64,000 nucleotides of DNA, taken from the NCBI RefSeq assembly GCF_900094555.1, contig NZ_FMAC01000006.1, positions 124,001-188,000 of the forward strand, in the 5' to 3' direction. How positions within the stretch are numbered: the stretch's first letter is position 1; each line of letters begins with the position of its first letter. This stretch comes from Martinezella hainanensis. GTDB lineage: Bacteria; Pseudomonadota; Alphaproteobacteria; Rhizobiales; Rhizobiaceae. Below the pieces are notes generated by a model that saw only the letters and a list, made by a program, of their open reading frames with translations, was not told the origin of the DNA and ran no database searches. Positions 50,420 through 58,577 of this stretch are shown in pieces. The position numbers were made by a program, and so were the translations under genes.

Positions 50420-51511
50420 TCAGCTCGCTTTCTTCACTGGCTTGTTCTCGACTGCGATGTCCGAGAGAGGGCCGAGTTCTTTTTCGATCAGCGGCACGAC
50501 TTCCTTTTTGAACCGCATGATCGAATTGTGCGCCTTTTCAATCGGCATACACCCGAAGGAAAAGTTGCACGTGTAGTTGGTGGGATTGAGCCGCTTGATA
50601 TCGGTAATCATCTTTTCCGCAACCATATGTGGGTCGCCGACCACCATGTTGTCGGCGTATTGGTCGAGCGTATATTCGCCATCGTAAGGTTCGTCTCGGA
50701 TGTAGCCCTTGTCGTCGACCGGCAGCGCGGCCTGTCGAAGATGATGAGCCATGCGACCGACATAGCGGGCACGCTCGCCGACAGCGAGCGCTTCGCTGCG
50801 GCTGTCTGTGATGTTGACATATTGCATGACCGCCAGCGGCTTCTTCAGCGGGTTCTCGCCGATGGATTCCCATGCCTTGTTGAGCCCGTCTCCCATTTTA
50901 TACAATACGGGCGAGCCCAGGGTACTTGCCGCAATGAAAGGTGTCGCATTCCATTTCCTGAACCGGTCGAGCAGCTTGGGATGCGACGTCGTCACGAAGA
51001 TCGGCGGCAGCGGCTTCTGTTGCGTACTGACCGCGAAACTCGTCTTGGGGACGCTGAAAAACCTGCCCTGATATTCGACTTCGCCGTCGACCAATGCTTT
51101 CTCGATGACGTCCCAATATTCGAGGAAGACGTCGACTTTGTCTTCGATCGCAGTACCGTAGCGGTCGAATTCATATTGCTGGTAGCCGGTTCCCATGCCG
51201 ACGACCAGGCGTCCCTCTGTCTGCGTATCGGCGACAGCAATCTCTTGGGCAACGCGCAGCGGATTATAGAGCGGCAGCACGATAACTCCCGGTCCAAGCT
51301 TGATCTTCTTTGTCCAACCCGCCGCGTAGGAGCACATCATCAGCGGTGACGGCGAGCTGGAATAGTTGGCGAAGTGATGCTCGGCAAACCAGGCGATGTC
51401 GAAGTCCAGCTCCTCGGCGGTCTGGACCATCTTCTTCGTATCGCGCATGACGCCGACGGCACCATCGGGATGGTCGCGCAAGGTCATAAGGCTGAACAAG
51501 CCGAGTTGCAT
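50420..51511 (-). CDS. Luciferase-like (LLM) flavin-dependent monooxygenase
   Basis: A 363-residue TIM-barrel enzyme: MQLGLFSLMTLRDHPDGAVG, DFDIAWFAEHHFANYSSSPSP, IKLGPGVIVLPLYNPLRVAQEIAVADTQTEGR and VVGMGTGYQQYEFDRYG. These are the flavin-binding signatures of bacterial-luciferase-like group monooxygenases. Such enzymes use reduced FMN made by a partner reductase and O2 to hydroxylate, ring-open or cleave substrates. The adjacent flavin reductase (51569-52072) supplies that partner. The uptake genes downstream suggest an imported organic nitrogen compound, but the substrate is not deducible. Confidence 0.88.
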   Translation of the reverse strand: MQLGLFSLMTLRDHPDGAVGVMRDTKKMVQTAEELDFDIAWFAEHHFANYSSSPSPLMMCSYAAGWTKKIKLGPGVIVLPLYNPLRVAQEIAVADTQTEGRLVVGMGTGYQQYEFDRYGTAIEDKVDVFLEYWDVIEKALVDGEVEYQGRFFSVPKTSFAVSTQQKPLPPIFVTTSHPKLLDRFRKWNATPFIAASTLGSPVLYKMGDGLNKAWESIGENPLKKPLAVMQYVNITDSRSEALAVGERARYVGRMAHHLRQAALPVDDKGYIRDEPYDGEYTLDQYADNMVVGDPHMVAEKMITDIKRLNPTNYTCNFSFGCMPIEKAHNSIMRFKKEVVPLIEKELGPLSDIAVENKPVKKAS

Positions 51512-51568
51512 GTCATTCTCCTAAAAAACATTTCTGAGGCGCCAGCGCGCCAATGGCTCTGCGGCCGT

Positions 51569-52072
51569 TCAAGCCGCATTCGAAAGAGGGATCGGAGCGC
51601 CGATCGCGTAGAGGCCATCTTGATAGATCAATGGCGAAACCTCGGCAGCGAAGCGCGAATTGCTCACCCTGCCGATGATGATGTCGTGCGTTGAATAGCT
51701 GTAGGCCCTATCGATCTCGCAGAAGAGATTGGCCTGGGCGTCAGCGAGATAAGGAATTCCGCCCTCAAGCTCCCAGTTGCCATCGAGGAAACGCTCGCCG
51801 GCGGGAACACCGCCGCTGAAACGCCGCGAGATCTCGACCTGCGACGCCTGCAGAAGATTGATGCAGTAGCGCTTTTCCTTGTGCAGCGGGGCCAGCACCG
51901 AAGCCTTCTGATTGATGCATACGAGGATGGAAAGCGGCGAGAAGCATAGCGACGTCACCGAAGTCACGGTGATGCCATGCCGTATCCCCTCGTTCTGACA
52001 GGAAATGACGCAAACGGTGGCCGCGAGGCGTCGCATGGATTGGCGGAAGTTTTCTTCATTCTGGTCGCGCAT
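51569..52072 (-). CDS. Flavin reductase (HpaC/RutF-like)
   Basis: A 167-residue flavin-reductase-like protein: RRLAATVCVISCQNEG, GITVTSVTSLCFSPLSILVCINQ (FMN-binding), YCINLLQASQVEISRRFSG and HDIIIGRV. It reduces FMN with NAD(P)H and hands it to the monooxygenase encoded just downstream (57 bp). GGGAG precedes the ATG. It opens the minus-strand series, and an operator motif lies 35 bp upstream of its start. Confidence 0.9.
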   Translation of the reverse strand: MRDQNEENFRQSMRRLAATVCVISCQNEGIRHGITVTSVTSLCFSPLSILVCINQKASVLAPLHKEKRYCINLLQASQVEISRRFSGGVPAGERFLDGNWELEGGIPYLADAQANLFCEIDRAYSYSTHDIIIGRVSNSRFAAEVSPLIYQDGLYAIGAPIPLSNAA

Positions 52073-52103
52073 TGGATGCTCCCATTCAAGTACATTTAGG
52101 TTT

Positions 52104-52120
52104 GCAGATTATCTACAATC
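52104..52120. promoter_or_regulatory. Operator-like 17-mer, copy 1
   Basis: GCAGATTATCTACAATC lies about 35 bp upstream of the flavin reductase start. Its exact reverse complement occurs at 52368-52384 before the divergent SMP-30 gene, and its 12-bp core recurs in front of the GntR gene. Confidence 0.7.
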
Positions 52121-52367
52121 CGTCAACACACGAATCCGCGGTGAGGAAAGATTGTCAATAACCAGATGAATTGGTTTGGAAAATTACGCAGACCCCGATC
52201 CAGTGCAGGCAATTTCAAATCACCAAGACCGCCATTTAGACCCATGTACGGCACCGCAGATCCAGTTCTCGCAATAGGGGGGATGGAGCTTCGTTGTCTC
52301 CTTCTAACCCTCCGTTACGACGATAGCCGCAAGCTTTTTCGCAACAGGTTGCTTCGTATAGCTTGCA
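52121..52367. other. Divergent promoter region between operator copies
   Basis: About 250 bp without a convincing gene, between two inverted 17-bp motifs. It should contain the promoters of the flavin reductase operon (minus) and of SMP-30 (plus). Confidence 0.5.
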
Positions 52368-52384
52368 GATTGTAGATAATCTGC
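52368..52384. promoter_or_regulatory. Operator-like 17-mer, copy 2 (inverted)
   Basis: GATTGTAGATAATCTGC is the exact reverse complement of the 52104-52120 motif. Here GCAGATT and AATCTGC also form a local 7-bp inverted repeat starting at 52365. It lies about 75 bp upstream of the SMP-30 start. Confidence 0.7.
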
Positions 52385-52458
52385 ATTATGCTTCGCGGAA
52401 GATATTCAAGGAGGGCGACGAGACAGTCAGCCATTTGCGATGAGCCTGGGAGGGGCAG

Positions 52459-53385
52459 ATGTTTTCCGACGCTTTTGAAAATCATGACGACCGTTTTCGA
52501 AGCCTGATTCTTCCGAACGTTCATGTCGAAAAGCTGTGGACCGGCGGTCGGTGGCTCGAAGGGCCAGCTTATTTCGCCGCAGGCCGTTACCTGCTCTTTT
52601 CGGACATACCCAATGATCGACTTATGCGGTGGGATGAGACGGACAATTCAGTTTCGGTATTCGAAAGCCCCTGCGGATTTCAGAATGGACATAGCATCGA
52701 CCGCGAAGGCCGGCTGATCGCATGCGAACACGGATCGCGCCGCGTCTCACGCGTCGAACATGACGGCTCCGTGACTGTCCTTGCATCGCACTATCAGGGT
52801 AAACGGTTGAATTCTCCAAACGATGTCGTCGTAAAGTCCGATGGCTCCATCTGGTTCACGGACCCGACCTATGGCATCGACAGCGACTATGAAGGACGTC
52901 GAAGCCCGTCGGAGATCGGCAGCTCCAACGTTTACCGCGTTGATCCCGCTGACGGCCACGTCTCGATCGTTGCAGACGATTTGGTCAAGCCCAACGGCGT
53001 TGCCTTCAATCACGATGAGACGAAGCTCTATATTGTCGACAGTGGCGCGACCCATAGCGCCGAGGGCCCCAGACATATGCGCGAATTCAACGTCGCGCCG
53101 GACGGCAAGACGCTGGGTAACGACCGGATTCTCGCGACATGCGATCAGGGCATCTACGACGGTATGCGCCTCGATGAAAAGGGAAACATCTGGGTGGGGG
53201 CGGCGGATGGGGTTCATTGCCTGAGCAGCGAAGGGGAATTGCTAGGCAAGATCCGCATCCCGGAAACGACCGCCAACGTCGTCTTCGGAGGCGTTAAGAG
53301 AAATCGCCTGTTCATCTGCGCTACCCAGAGCCTCTATGCCGTCTTCCTGCAAACCAGGGCGATGGCTCGCCCCGCGACGACATAG
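52459..53385 (+). CDS. SMP-30/gluconolactonase family lactonase
   Basis: A 308-residue six-bladed beta-propeller. WLEGPAYF gives the metal-ligand Glu, LNSPNDVVV the Asn and TKLYIVDSGATH the Asp, the divalent-metal site of SMP-30 lactonases. GRLIACEHGSRRVSRVE and DQGIYDGMRLDEKGNIWVG are further family blades. It hydrolyses a lactone formed by dehydrogenation of a sugar- or hydroxyacid-like compound. GGGAGGGGCAG precedes the ATG. It is followed by an SDR gene after 54 bp, a natural dehydrogenase/lactonase pair. Confidence 0.9.
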   Translation: MFSDAFENHDDRFRSLILPNVHVEKLWTGGRWLEGPAYFAAGRYLLFSDIPNDRLMRWDETDNSVSVFESPCGFQNGHSIDREGRLIACEHGSRRVSRVEHDGSVTVLASHYQGKRLNSPNDVVVKSDGSIWFTDPTYGIDSDYEGRRSPSEIGSSNVYRVDPADGHVSIVADDLVKPNGVAFNHDETKLYIVDSGATHSAEGPRHMREFNVAPDGKTLGNDRILATCDQGIYDGMRLDEKGNIWVGAADGVHCLSSEGELLGKIRIPETTANVVFGGVKRNRLFICATQSLYAVFLQTRAMARPATT

Positions 53386-53439
53386 GCCACCTCGATCGTG
53401 ACCACCCAATCCGTAAGCTTCACTAAAGGAACCAAACAA

Positions 53440-54195
53440 ATGAGCTCATCCTTCGCTGAACAAGTCGTCGTGGTTTCAGGTGCCGCAGGTGGCGTCGGTC
53501 GCGAAGTCGTCATGAAACTATTGGAACACGGCGCACGCATCTGCGCGACGGACATCACATCATCGGTACAGGATCTCGAAAATCTCGCACCCGGCCGTAT
53601 CGTCGCCGTCGCAGCGGATGTTACGCGATCGGATGACGTCGAACGAATTTTCAACCGCGCAGAAGATGCTTTCGGCCCGGTCGATATTCTGGTCAACAAT
53701 GCAGGATTCATCATCTCGAAATCGGTGCACGACACCAGCGAGGAAGAGTGGGACAGCGTCATGAACGCAAACGCCAAGGCGTTTTTCCTGATGGCAAGAA
53801 GAGCCCTTCCCTCTATGATCGAGAGACAGTCCGGCTCGATCGTCGCAACCGGCTCGATCTCAAGCGTCGTGGGCCTTCCCGAACAAGCCGCATACTGCGC
53901 GGCCAAAGGCGCGCTGTTGCAGCTTGTTCGACAGATGGCGGTCGACTATGCGCCAAAAGGTATTCGCGTCAATGCCGTGGGCGCCGGCTCGATCAACACG
54001 CCATTTCTAACGCGCTACCTCGACGGATTGGAAAATCCGAAAGCCGGAGAGGCAGCCATCAAGAGCGCTCACCCCCTTGGGCGCTGGGCAGAACCCAGCG
54101 AGATCGCCGATGCGATCATCTACCTCGCAGGATCAAGCGCATCATTTGTCACCGGGCATATCCTCATGGCTGACGGGGGTTATAGCGCGCGGTGA
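53440..54195 (+). CDS. SDR-family oxidoreductase
   Basis: A 251-residue classical SDR from ATG 53440 (AAAGGAACC upstream). It has VVVVSGAAGGVGREVVMKLLEHG (cofactor loop), ILVNNAGFI, TGSISSVVG with Ser, AAYCAAKGALLQL with Tyr and Lys, and TGHILMADGGYS. It is the second gene of the unit that diverges from the flavin-monooxygenase operon. It may form the lactone that the SMP-30 enzyme opens, or act on a product of the monooxygenase. Confidence 0.88.
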   Translation: MSSSFAEQVVVVSGAAGGVGREVVMKLLEHGARICATDITSSVQDLENLAPGRIVAVAADVTRSDDVERIFNRAEDAFGPVDILVNNAGFIISKSVHDTSEEEWDSVMNANAKAFFLMARRALPSMIERQSGSIVATGSISSVVGLPEQAAYCAAKGALLQLVRQMAVDYAPKGIRVNAVGAGSINTPFLTRYLDGLENPKAGEAAIKSAHPLGRWAEPSEIADAIIYLAGSSASFVTGHILMADGGYSAR

Positions 54196-54330
54196 GCAGC
54201 ATGTTATTGATTTATCAAATACGAAAAGAGTGCCAAGAACTTGAATGTGATAGTTGCTCTGGAAGAGATCAGAACCTGCGACGTGCGGCTTACTTCGGTT
54301 AGCATAACATCCGATTATGGAGTCTGACTG

Positions 54331-55011
54331 TTATTTGTCACCTGCAATAGCAAAGACGACGCTGACGCCGCTCACAATTTCGACATGCGAATAGGCCGCC
54401 TGGGCAGCGGCAGCTCCGTCGGCCCGCATGATGGCCGTCACGATCTCTTCATGCTCCGCATAAGATTTCGTCAACCGGCCCGGCAGCCGGAACTGCGCTC
54501 GACGAAAAGGCGCAAGCCGCGCGCGGCTCTGCGTCACGAGTTCACAAATATGCTCATTGTGCGCACCTCGATAAAGCCGAGTGTGGAATTCGACGTTGTA
54601 GGCGGCATAATCCTCGTCCGCTCCTTTGCGAACGAGCCGGGCTGAGGCCCGATGCTCGACTTCCAGCAGACGCCGCTCATCCACCGTCATGCGCTCCGCC
54701 GAAAGCCGCGCGCATATCCCCTCGAGCTCCGCCATCGCCTCAAACATCGAGTGCAGATAGCTTTCGGTGACGTTGGTAACGACCGCGCTACGGTTCGGTT
54801 CTCGATCGACAAGACCCATCGCTCCGAGCTCGCGTAGCGCCTCGCGCACGGGTGTACGTGATACGTCGAACCGTGTCGCAAGCGAGATTTCGTCAAGCTT
54901 TTCGCCCGGCAGCATTTGCCCGGTCACTATCATATCGGCAATCGCCCGAACCATCTGTTCGACCGTCTTTCCTGCCCGGACGACCTGTTTGCGCCTGACT
55001 TGTCCCACCAC
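54331..55011 (-). CDS. GntR-family regulator (FCD type) of the cyanurate operon
   Basis: A regulator of about 226 residues. I prefer the GTG at 55011, which has AAAGG eight bases upstream; the longer TTG start at 55068 lacks a ribosome site and would place a perfect palindrome inside the coding region. The winged helix covers about residues 14-80 (VRAIADMIVTGQMLPGEKLDEISLATRFDVSRTPVREALRELGAMG). The FCD domain follows (HSMFEAMAELEGICARL, YNVEFHTRLYRGAHN, HEEIVTAIMRADGAAA). It diverges from the transporter/amidohydrolase operon and is its likely specific regulator. Confidence 0.88.
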   Translation of the reverse strand: MVGQVRRKQVVRAGKTVEQMVRAIADMIVTGQMLPGEKLDEISLATRFDVSRTPVREALRELGAMGLVDREPNRSAVVTNVTESYLHSMFEAMAELEGICARLSAERMTVDERRLLEVEHRASARLVRKGADEDYAAYNVEFHTRLYRGAHNEHICELVTQSRARLAPFRRAQFRLPGRLTKSYAEHEEIVTAIMRADGAAAAQAAYSHVEIVSGVSVVFAIAGDK

Positions 55012-55031
55012 TGATTCTGCCTTTTCCACCT

Positions 55032-55043
55032 TCTGTATACAGA
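55032..55043. promoter_or_regulatory. Perfect palindrome TCTGTATACAGA
   Basis: A 12-bp palindrome with a TGTATACA core, as is common for FCD-type GntR operators, 21 bp upstream of the preferred GTG start of the GntR gene. Autoregulation is likely. Confidence 0.55.
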
Positions 55044-55274
55044 TGCCTTTCCCAGGAATTAAAGTCAAACTTCGAGTTAAACAATTGATTTTACGTCAAA
55101 AAAATTCTCCGTACCTCAGGAATTTTCTAGAAAGCCGTATGTTCTGTTGCGCATTATGCTCCATTTGTAGGCTCAGATTATATTTTAATCACATTGGAAT
55201 TTAAATTGCATGCACTTTCCAGAATATTCTCTGTTTAAATTTATTTAATACAATAAAATCAATATATTATTATC

Positions 55275-55289
55275 TGGCATAGCTATTGC
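55275..55289 (+). promoter_or_regulatory. Sigma-54 (-24/-12) promoter of the cyanurate operon
   Basis: CTGGCATAGCTATTGCAT matches the RpoN consensus: TGGC at 55275-55278 and TTGC at 55286-55289, separated by exactly 7 bp so that the GG and GC pairs are 12 bp apart. Transcription would start near 55300, about 45 bp before the first gene. This fits nitrogen control. No clear NtrC box was recognised upstream. Confidence 0.7.
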
Positions 55290-55343
55290 ATACACTTTGA
55301 TGCACCCACATTAATCGGCCCCCTCGCCGCAAGGAGCATCGTG

Positions 55344-56471
55344 ATGACCAAACTCCTTTCCATGAACCGTCGCAATTTCCTTCAGACATCCGCCGCCGGC
55401 ATGTTTGCCGGCCTTGCGCCCGGGCTTTTGGCAACTCGTGCCTCCGCACAAGCGGCATTGACCGTCGGCTTCATCTATGTCGGCCCCAAGGATGATTACG
55501 GCTATAACCAGGCGCATGCGGAAGGCGCTGCCGCCATCAAGGCGATGCCCGGCGTCACCGTTGTCGAGGAAGAAAACGTTCCAGAGACGGTCGACGTACA
55601 AAAGACCATGGAATCGATGATCAATCTCGATGGCGCCAAGCTTATTTTCCCGACGTCCTTCGGCTATTTCGATCCGCACATGCTGGCTATGGCTGCAAAA
55701 TATCCCGACATCCAGTTTCGCCACTGTGGCGGGCTCTGGCAGAAAGACAAGCACCCGATGAATACGGGTTCCTACTTCGGCTACATCTTCCAGGGCCAGT
55801 ATCTAAATGGCATTGCGGCGGGCTACGCGACGAAAAGCAAGAAGATAGGTTTCGTCGCGGCAAAGCCGATCCCGCAAGTTCTTCAGAACATCAATGCCTT
55901 CCTGCTCGGCGCCCGCTCGGTGGATCCGGCCATCACCTGCCAAGTGATCTTCACCGGCGAGTGGTCGCTTGCCGTCAAGGAGGCGGAGGCAACCAACGCG
56001 CTCGTCGATCAGGGCGCAGACGTCATCACCTGCCACGTCGACAGCCCCAAAGTCGTCGTGCAAACGGCGGCCGGCCGCGGCGCTTTCGTCTGCGGCTACC
56101 ATGCCAACCAGAGCCCACTTGCCCCGGAAAAATACCTTACCGGTGCCGAATGGGCCTGGGGCAACGTCTACAGCAATTTCGTCAAACAGGCACAGGCCGG
56201 CCAAGCCTTGCCGAACTTCGTTCGCGGCGGCCTGAAGGACGGCTTCGTCAAGATGAGCGCACTTGGTTCCGGCGTTTCCGACGAGGCTCGCAAGAAATTC
56301 GAGGCGACCAAGGCCGAAATGATGGCCGGCGGCTTCTCCGTCTTCAAGGGTCCGCTGAAGGACAACAAGGGCAAGCAGGTCATCGATGGCGGCAAGACCT
56401 ATGCCGAAGACGCGATCGAACTGGAAAGCATGGATTACCTGGTCGAAGGCGTGGTCGGGTCTACGGCCTGA
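55344..56471 (+). CDS. BMP-family ABC substrate-binding protein (AtzT-like)
   Basis: A 375-residue periplasmic protein with a Tat signal (MNRRNFLQTSAAGMF, cleavage near RASA). The BMP/PnrA-like fold is evident from VGFIYVGPKDDYGYNQAHAEG, FPTSFGYFDPHMLAMAAKYP, QGQYLNGIAAGYATKSKKIGFVAAKP and YHANQSPLAPEKYLTGAEW. The family binds nucleosides and purine-like rings. AtzT of Pseudomonas sp. ADP is a BMP protein that binds cyanuric acid, and the neighbouring cyanurate hydrolase gene suggests the same ligand here. AAGGAG lies upstream of the ATG. It is the first gene after the sigma-54 promoter. Confidence 0.88.
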   Translation: MTKLLSMNRRNFLQTSAAGMFAGLAPGLLATRASAQAALTVGFIYVGPKDDYGYNQAHAEGAAAIKAMPGVTVVEEENVPETVDVQKTMESMINLDGAKLIFPTSFGYFDPHMLAMAAKYPDIQFRHCGGLWQKDKHPMNTGSYFGYIFQGQYLNGIAAGYATKSKKIGFVAAKPIPQVLQNINAFLLGARSVDPAITCQVIFTGEWSLAVKEAEATNALVDQGADVITCHVDSPKVVVQTAAGRGAFVCGYHANQSPLAPEKYLTGAEWAWGNVYSNFVKQAQAGQALPNFVRGGLKDGFVKMSALGSGVSDEARKKFEATKAEMMAGGFSVFKGPLKDNKGKQVIDGGKTYAEDAIELESMDYLVEGVVGSTA

Positions 56472-56492
56472 TCCCAAAGGGAGGCAAGCATC

Positions 56493-57641
56493 ATGACGGT
56501 CAAGGCCGATGATCCGGCAATCTCTCTTTCCACCGCGAGGCGGACATCGTTGCGCCCTATCCTTGAATGGCTGGCGCGGCGGGCCGAACCTGTCGCCATT
56601 ACCCTTGGCGGCATTCTCGCTGGCCTGGCGCTTTTCTCCCTCTTCCTTCTCGCGCTCGGCAAGTCGCCGGCGATACTCTACCAGCTGATGTACACTGGTG
56701 GCTTCGGCAGCTGGTTTTCCATCCAGAACAGCCTGAGCCGAGCCTCGCCGCTGCTTCTGACCGCACTCTGCGTCGCGTTGCCGGCCCGCCTCGGTCTGGT
56801 CATCATCGGCGGCGAAGGCGCCGTCGTTCTCGGCGGCGTGGCGGCGGCGGCGATCGCCCTGCCGATCGTCGGCACGGCACCGGTTCTCGTCGTTTTGATC
56901 CTGATGGCCGTTGCCGGCTTTGTCGTCGGCGGTCTCTGGATCAGTCTCGCGGGTCTGCTGCGTCACTATCGCGGCGTCAACGAGACCATTTCCTCGCTTT
57001 TGCTCGCCTATATCGCCATCGCCCTGATGAACCAGTTCGTCGAAGGACCGCTGCGCGATCCCGCCAGCCTGAACAAGCCTTCGACCAAGCCGCTTCCCGC
57101 AGACTATATGCTCGGCAACATTCCCGGCATGGACGTACATTGGGGATTGGTGATCGGAATTGTCGCCTGCATCCTCTCATGGATGTTGATCGAGATGACG
57201 AGCTTCGGCTTTGCGGCCCGCATCGCCGGCGGCAATGTACGCGCCGCCCAGATCCAGGGCCTGCCCGTCGGCAAGCTGATCGGCGGACTGACGGCGATCG
57301 CCGGCGGGTTCGCGGGCCTCGCCGGCATGGTCGAGGTCGCCGCCGTCCAGGGTAGTGCCAATGCCTCGCTTGCCGCCGGCTACGGCTATACCGGCATCCT
57401 CGTCGCATTCCTGGCGCGCCACAATCCGCTCGCGATCATTCCCGTCGCCTTCTTTCTCGGCGGTGTCGATGCCGCCGGCGGGCTGATCCAGCGGCGCATG
57501 GGCCTGCCCGATGCGACAGTCCTCGTTCTGCAGGGCACCCTCTTCATCGTCATCCTGTTTTGCGAGACCTTCTACGGCCGGTTCAGGATTTTCAATCCCG
57601 ATCTCTGGAACACCAGGGGCTTCAAAATGGGAGGAGCGTGA
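56493..57641 (+). CDS. ABC transporter permease (AtzU/NupP-like)
   Basis: A 382-residue permease with about ten transmembrane helices, of the branched-chain/nucleoside type. LSRASPLLLTALCVALPARLGLVIIGGEGAVVLGGV is the conserved core, followed by YRGVNETISSLLLAYIAIALMNQ, ARIAGGNVRAAQIQGLPVGKLIGG and YGYTGILVAFLARHNPLAII. It pairs with the 57641 permease and the duplicated ATPase at 60351. It lies 21 bp after the binding protein gene, and its TGA overlaps the next ATG by one base. Confidence 0.88.
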   Translation: MTVKADDPAISLSTARRTSLRPILEWLARRAEPVAITLGGILAGLALFSLFLLALGKSPAILYQLMYTGGFGSWFSIQNSLSRASPLLLTALCVALPARLGLVIIGGEGAVVLGGVAAAAIALPIVGTAPVLVVLILMAVAGFVVGGLWISLAGLLRHYRGVNETISSLLLAYIAIALMNQFVEGPLRDPASLNKPSTKPLPADYMLGNIPGMDVHWGLVIGIVACILSWMLIEMTSFGFAARIAGGNVRAAQIQGLPVGKLIGGLTAIAGGFAGLAGMVEVAAVQGSANASLAAGYGYTGILVAFLARHNPLAIIPVAFFLGGVDAAGGLIQRRMGLPDATVLVLQGTLFIVILFCETFYGRFRIFNPDLWNTRGFKMGGA

Positions 57642-58567
57642 TGGAAGACGCAACCATCGGCATCTGGGGTGTCCCGCTTGCGATCCTGGCCGGCGCCATA
57701 CGGGTTTCGACGCCTTTCATTTTCGTCAGCCTCGGCGAGACCATCACCGAGCGCTCCGGCCGCATCAACCTCGGCCTCGAAGGCACGCTGGTGTTCGGCG
57801 CCATGACCGCTTACGCCATCGATGTCATGACCAGTTCGCCCTGGCTCGGTGTTCTCGCGGCCATGGCAACGGGTGCCATCTTCGGCGCCGTGCACGGCTG
57901 GATCTGTAAATGGCCGAAGGTGAATGATATCGCGATCGGCATCGCCATGATGCAATTCGGGCTCGGCCTTGCCTTCTTCCTCGGCAAGCCCTTCATCCAG
58001 CCGGCTGCACCGCACCTCCCCTCCATCCCCTTCGGCTTCTGGTCGAGGCTTGCACCGGTCCGGGCGGCGCTCGATGTCAACGCTCTTTTTCTGATTGGCA
58101 TCGTGCTCGCGATCCTGCTCTGGTGGGCCTTCCGGAACACTAGGATCGGCCTCATCCTCCGCGTCGTCGGCGACAGCACCGACGCGGCCCGCGCCATGGG
58201 CATTCACCCCGATCGCGTCCGCCTGATCGCAACCGCCGCCGGTGGCTCGCTCGCGGCTGTCGGCGGCGCCTATCTGTCGCTCTACTATCCCGGCTCCTGG
58301 AACGAGCGCATCTCATCCGGTCAGGGCCTGATGGCGGTTGCTCTCGTTATCTTCGCGCGCTGGAACCCGATCGGCTGCTTCCTGGCAGCCCTGCTCTTCG
58401 GCGGCGCGGGCGCCCTTGGTCCCGCTCTGCAATCGGTCGGCGTCACCGAAGGTTACTACCTCTTTTATGCCGCGCCCTACGTGCTGACGCTCGTCATCCT
58501 TATCGCCACGTCATCACCGACCCGCTCGCTTGTGGGCGCTCCCGGCGCGCTTTCGTTGACCAAATAG
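57641..58567 (+). CDS. ABC transporter permease (AtzV/NupQ-like)
   Basis: A 308-residue permease. ATPFIFVSLGETITERSGRINLG-type sequence (residues about 23-45, here VSTPFIFVSLGETITERSG) and LGLEGTLVFGAMTAY are diagnostic, as are LILRVVGDSTDAARAMGIHPDRVRLIA and SGQGLMAVALVIFARWNP. It forms the membrane pore with the preceding permease. The start at 57641 overlaps the upstream stop; longer upstream starts are not needed. Confidence 0.88.
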   Translation: MEDATIGIWGVPLAILAGAIRVSTPFIFVSLGETITERSGRINLGLEGTLVFGAMTAYAIDVMTSSPWLGVLAAMATGAIFGAVHGWICKWPKVNDIAIGIAMMQFGLGLAFFLGKPFIQPAAPHLPSIPFGFWSRLAPVRAALDVNALFLIGIVLAILLWWAFRNTRIGLILRVVGDSTDAARAMGIHPDRVRLIATAAGGSLAAVGGAYLSLYYPGSWNERISSGQGLMAVALVIFARWNPIGCFLAALLFGGAGALGPALQSVGVTEGYYLFYAAPYVLTLVILIATSSPTRSLVGAPGALSLTK

Positions 58568-58577
58568 GAGATCCGCC

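Noticed and set aside
45299..52072. Complete Rut (uracil) pathway
   Set aside because: The monooxygenase, flavin reductase and RidA recall RutA/RutF/RutC, but RutB, RutD, RutE and RutG are missing from this locus and the importer is of the amino-acid type.
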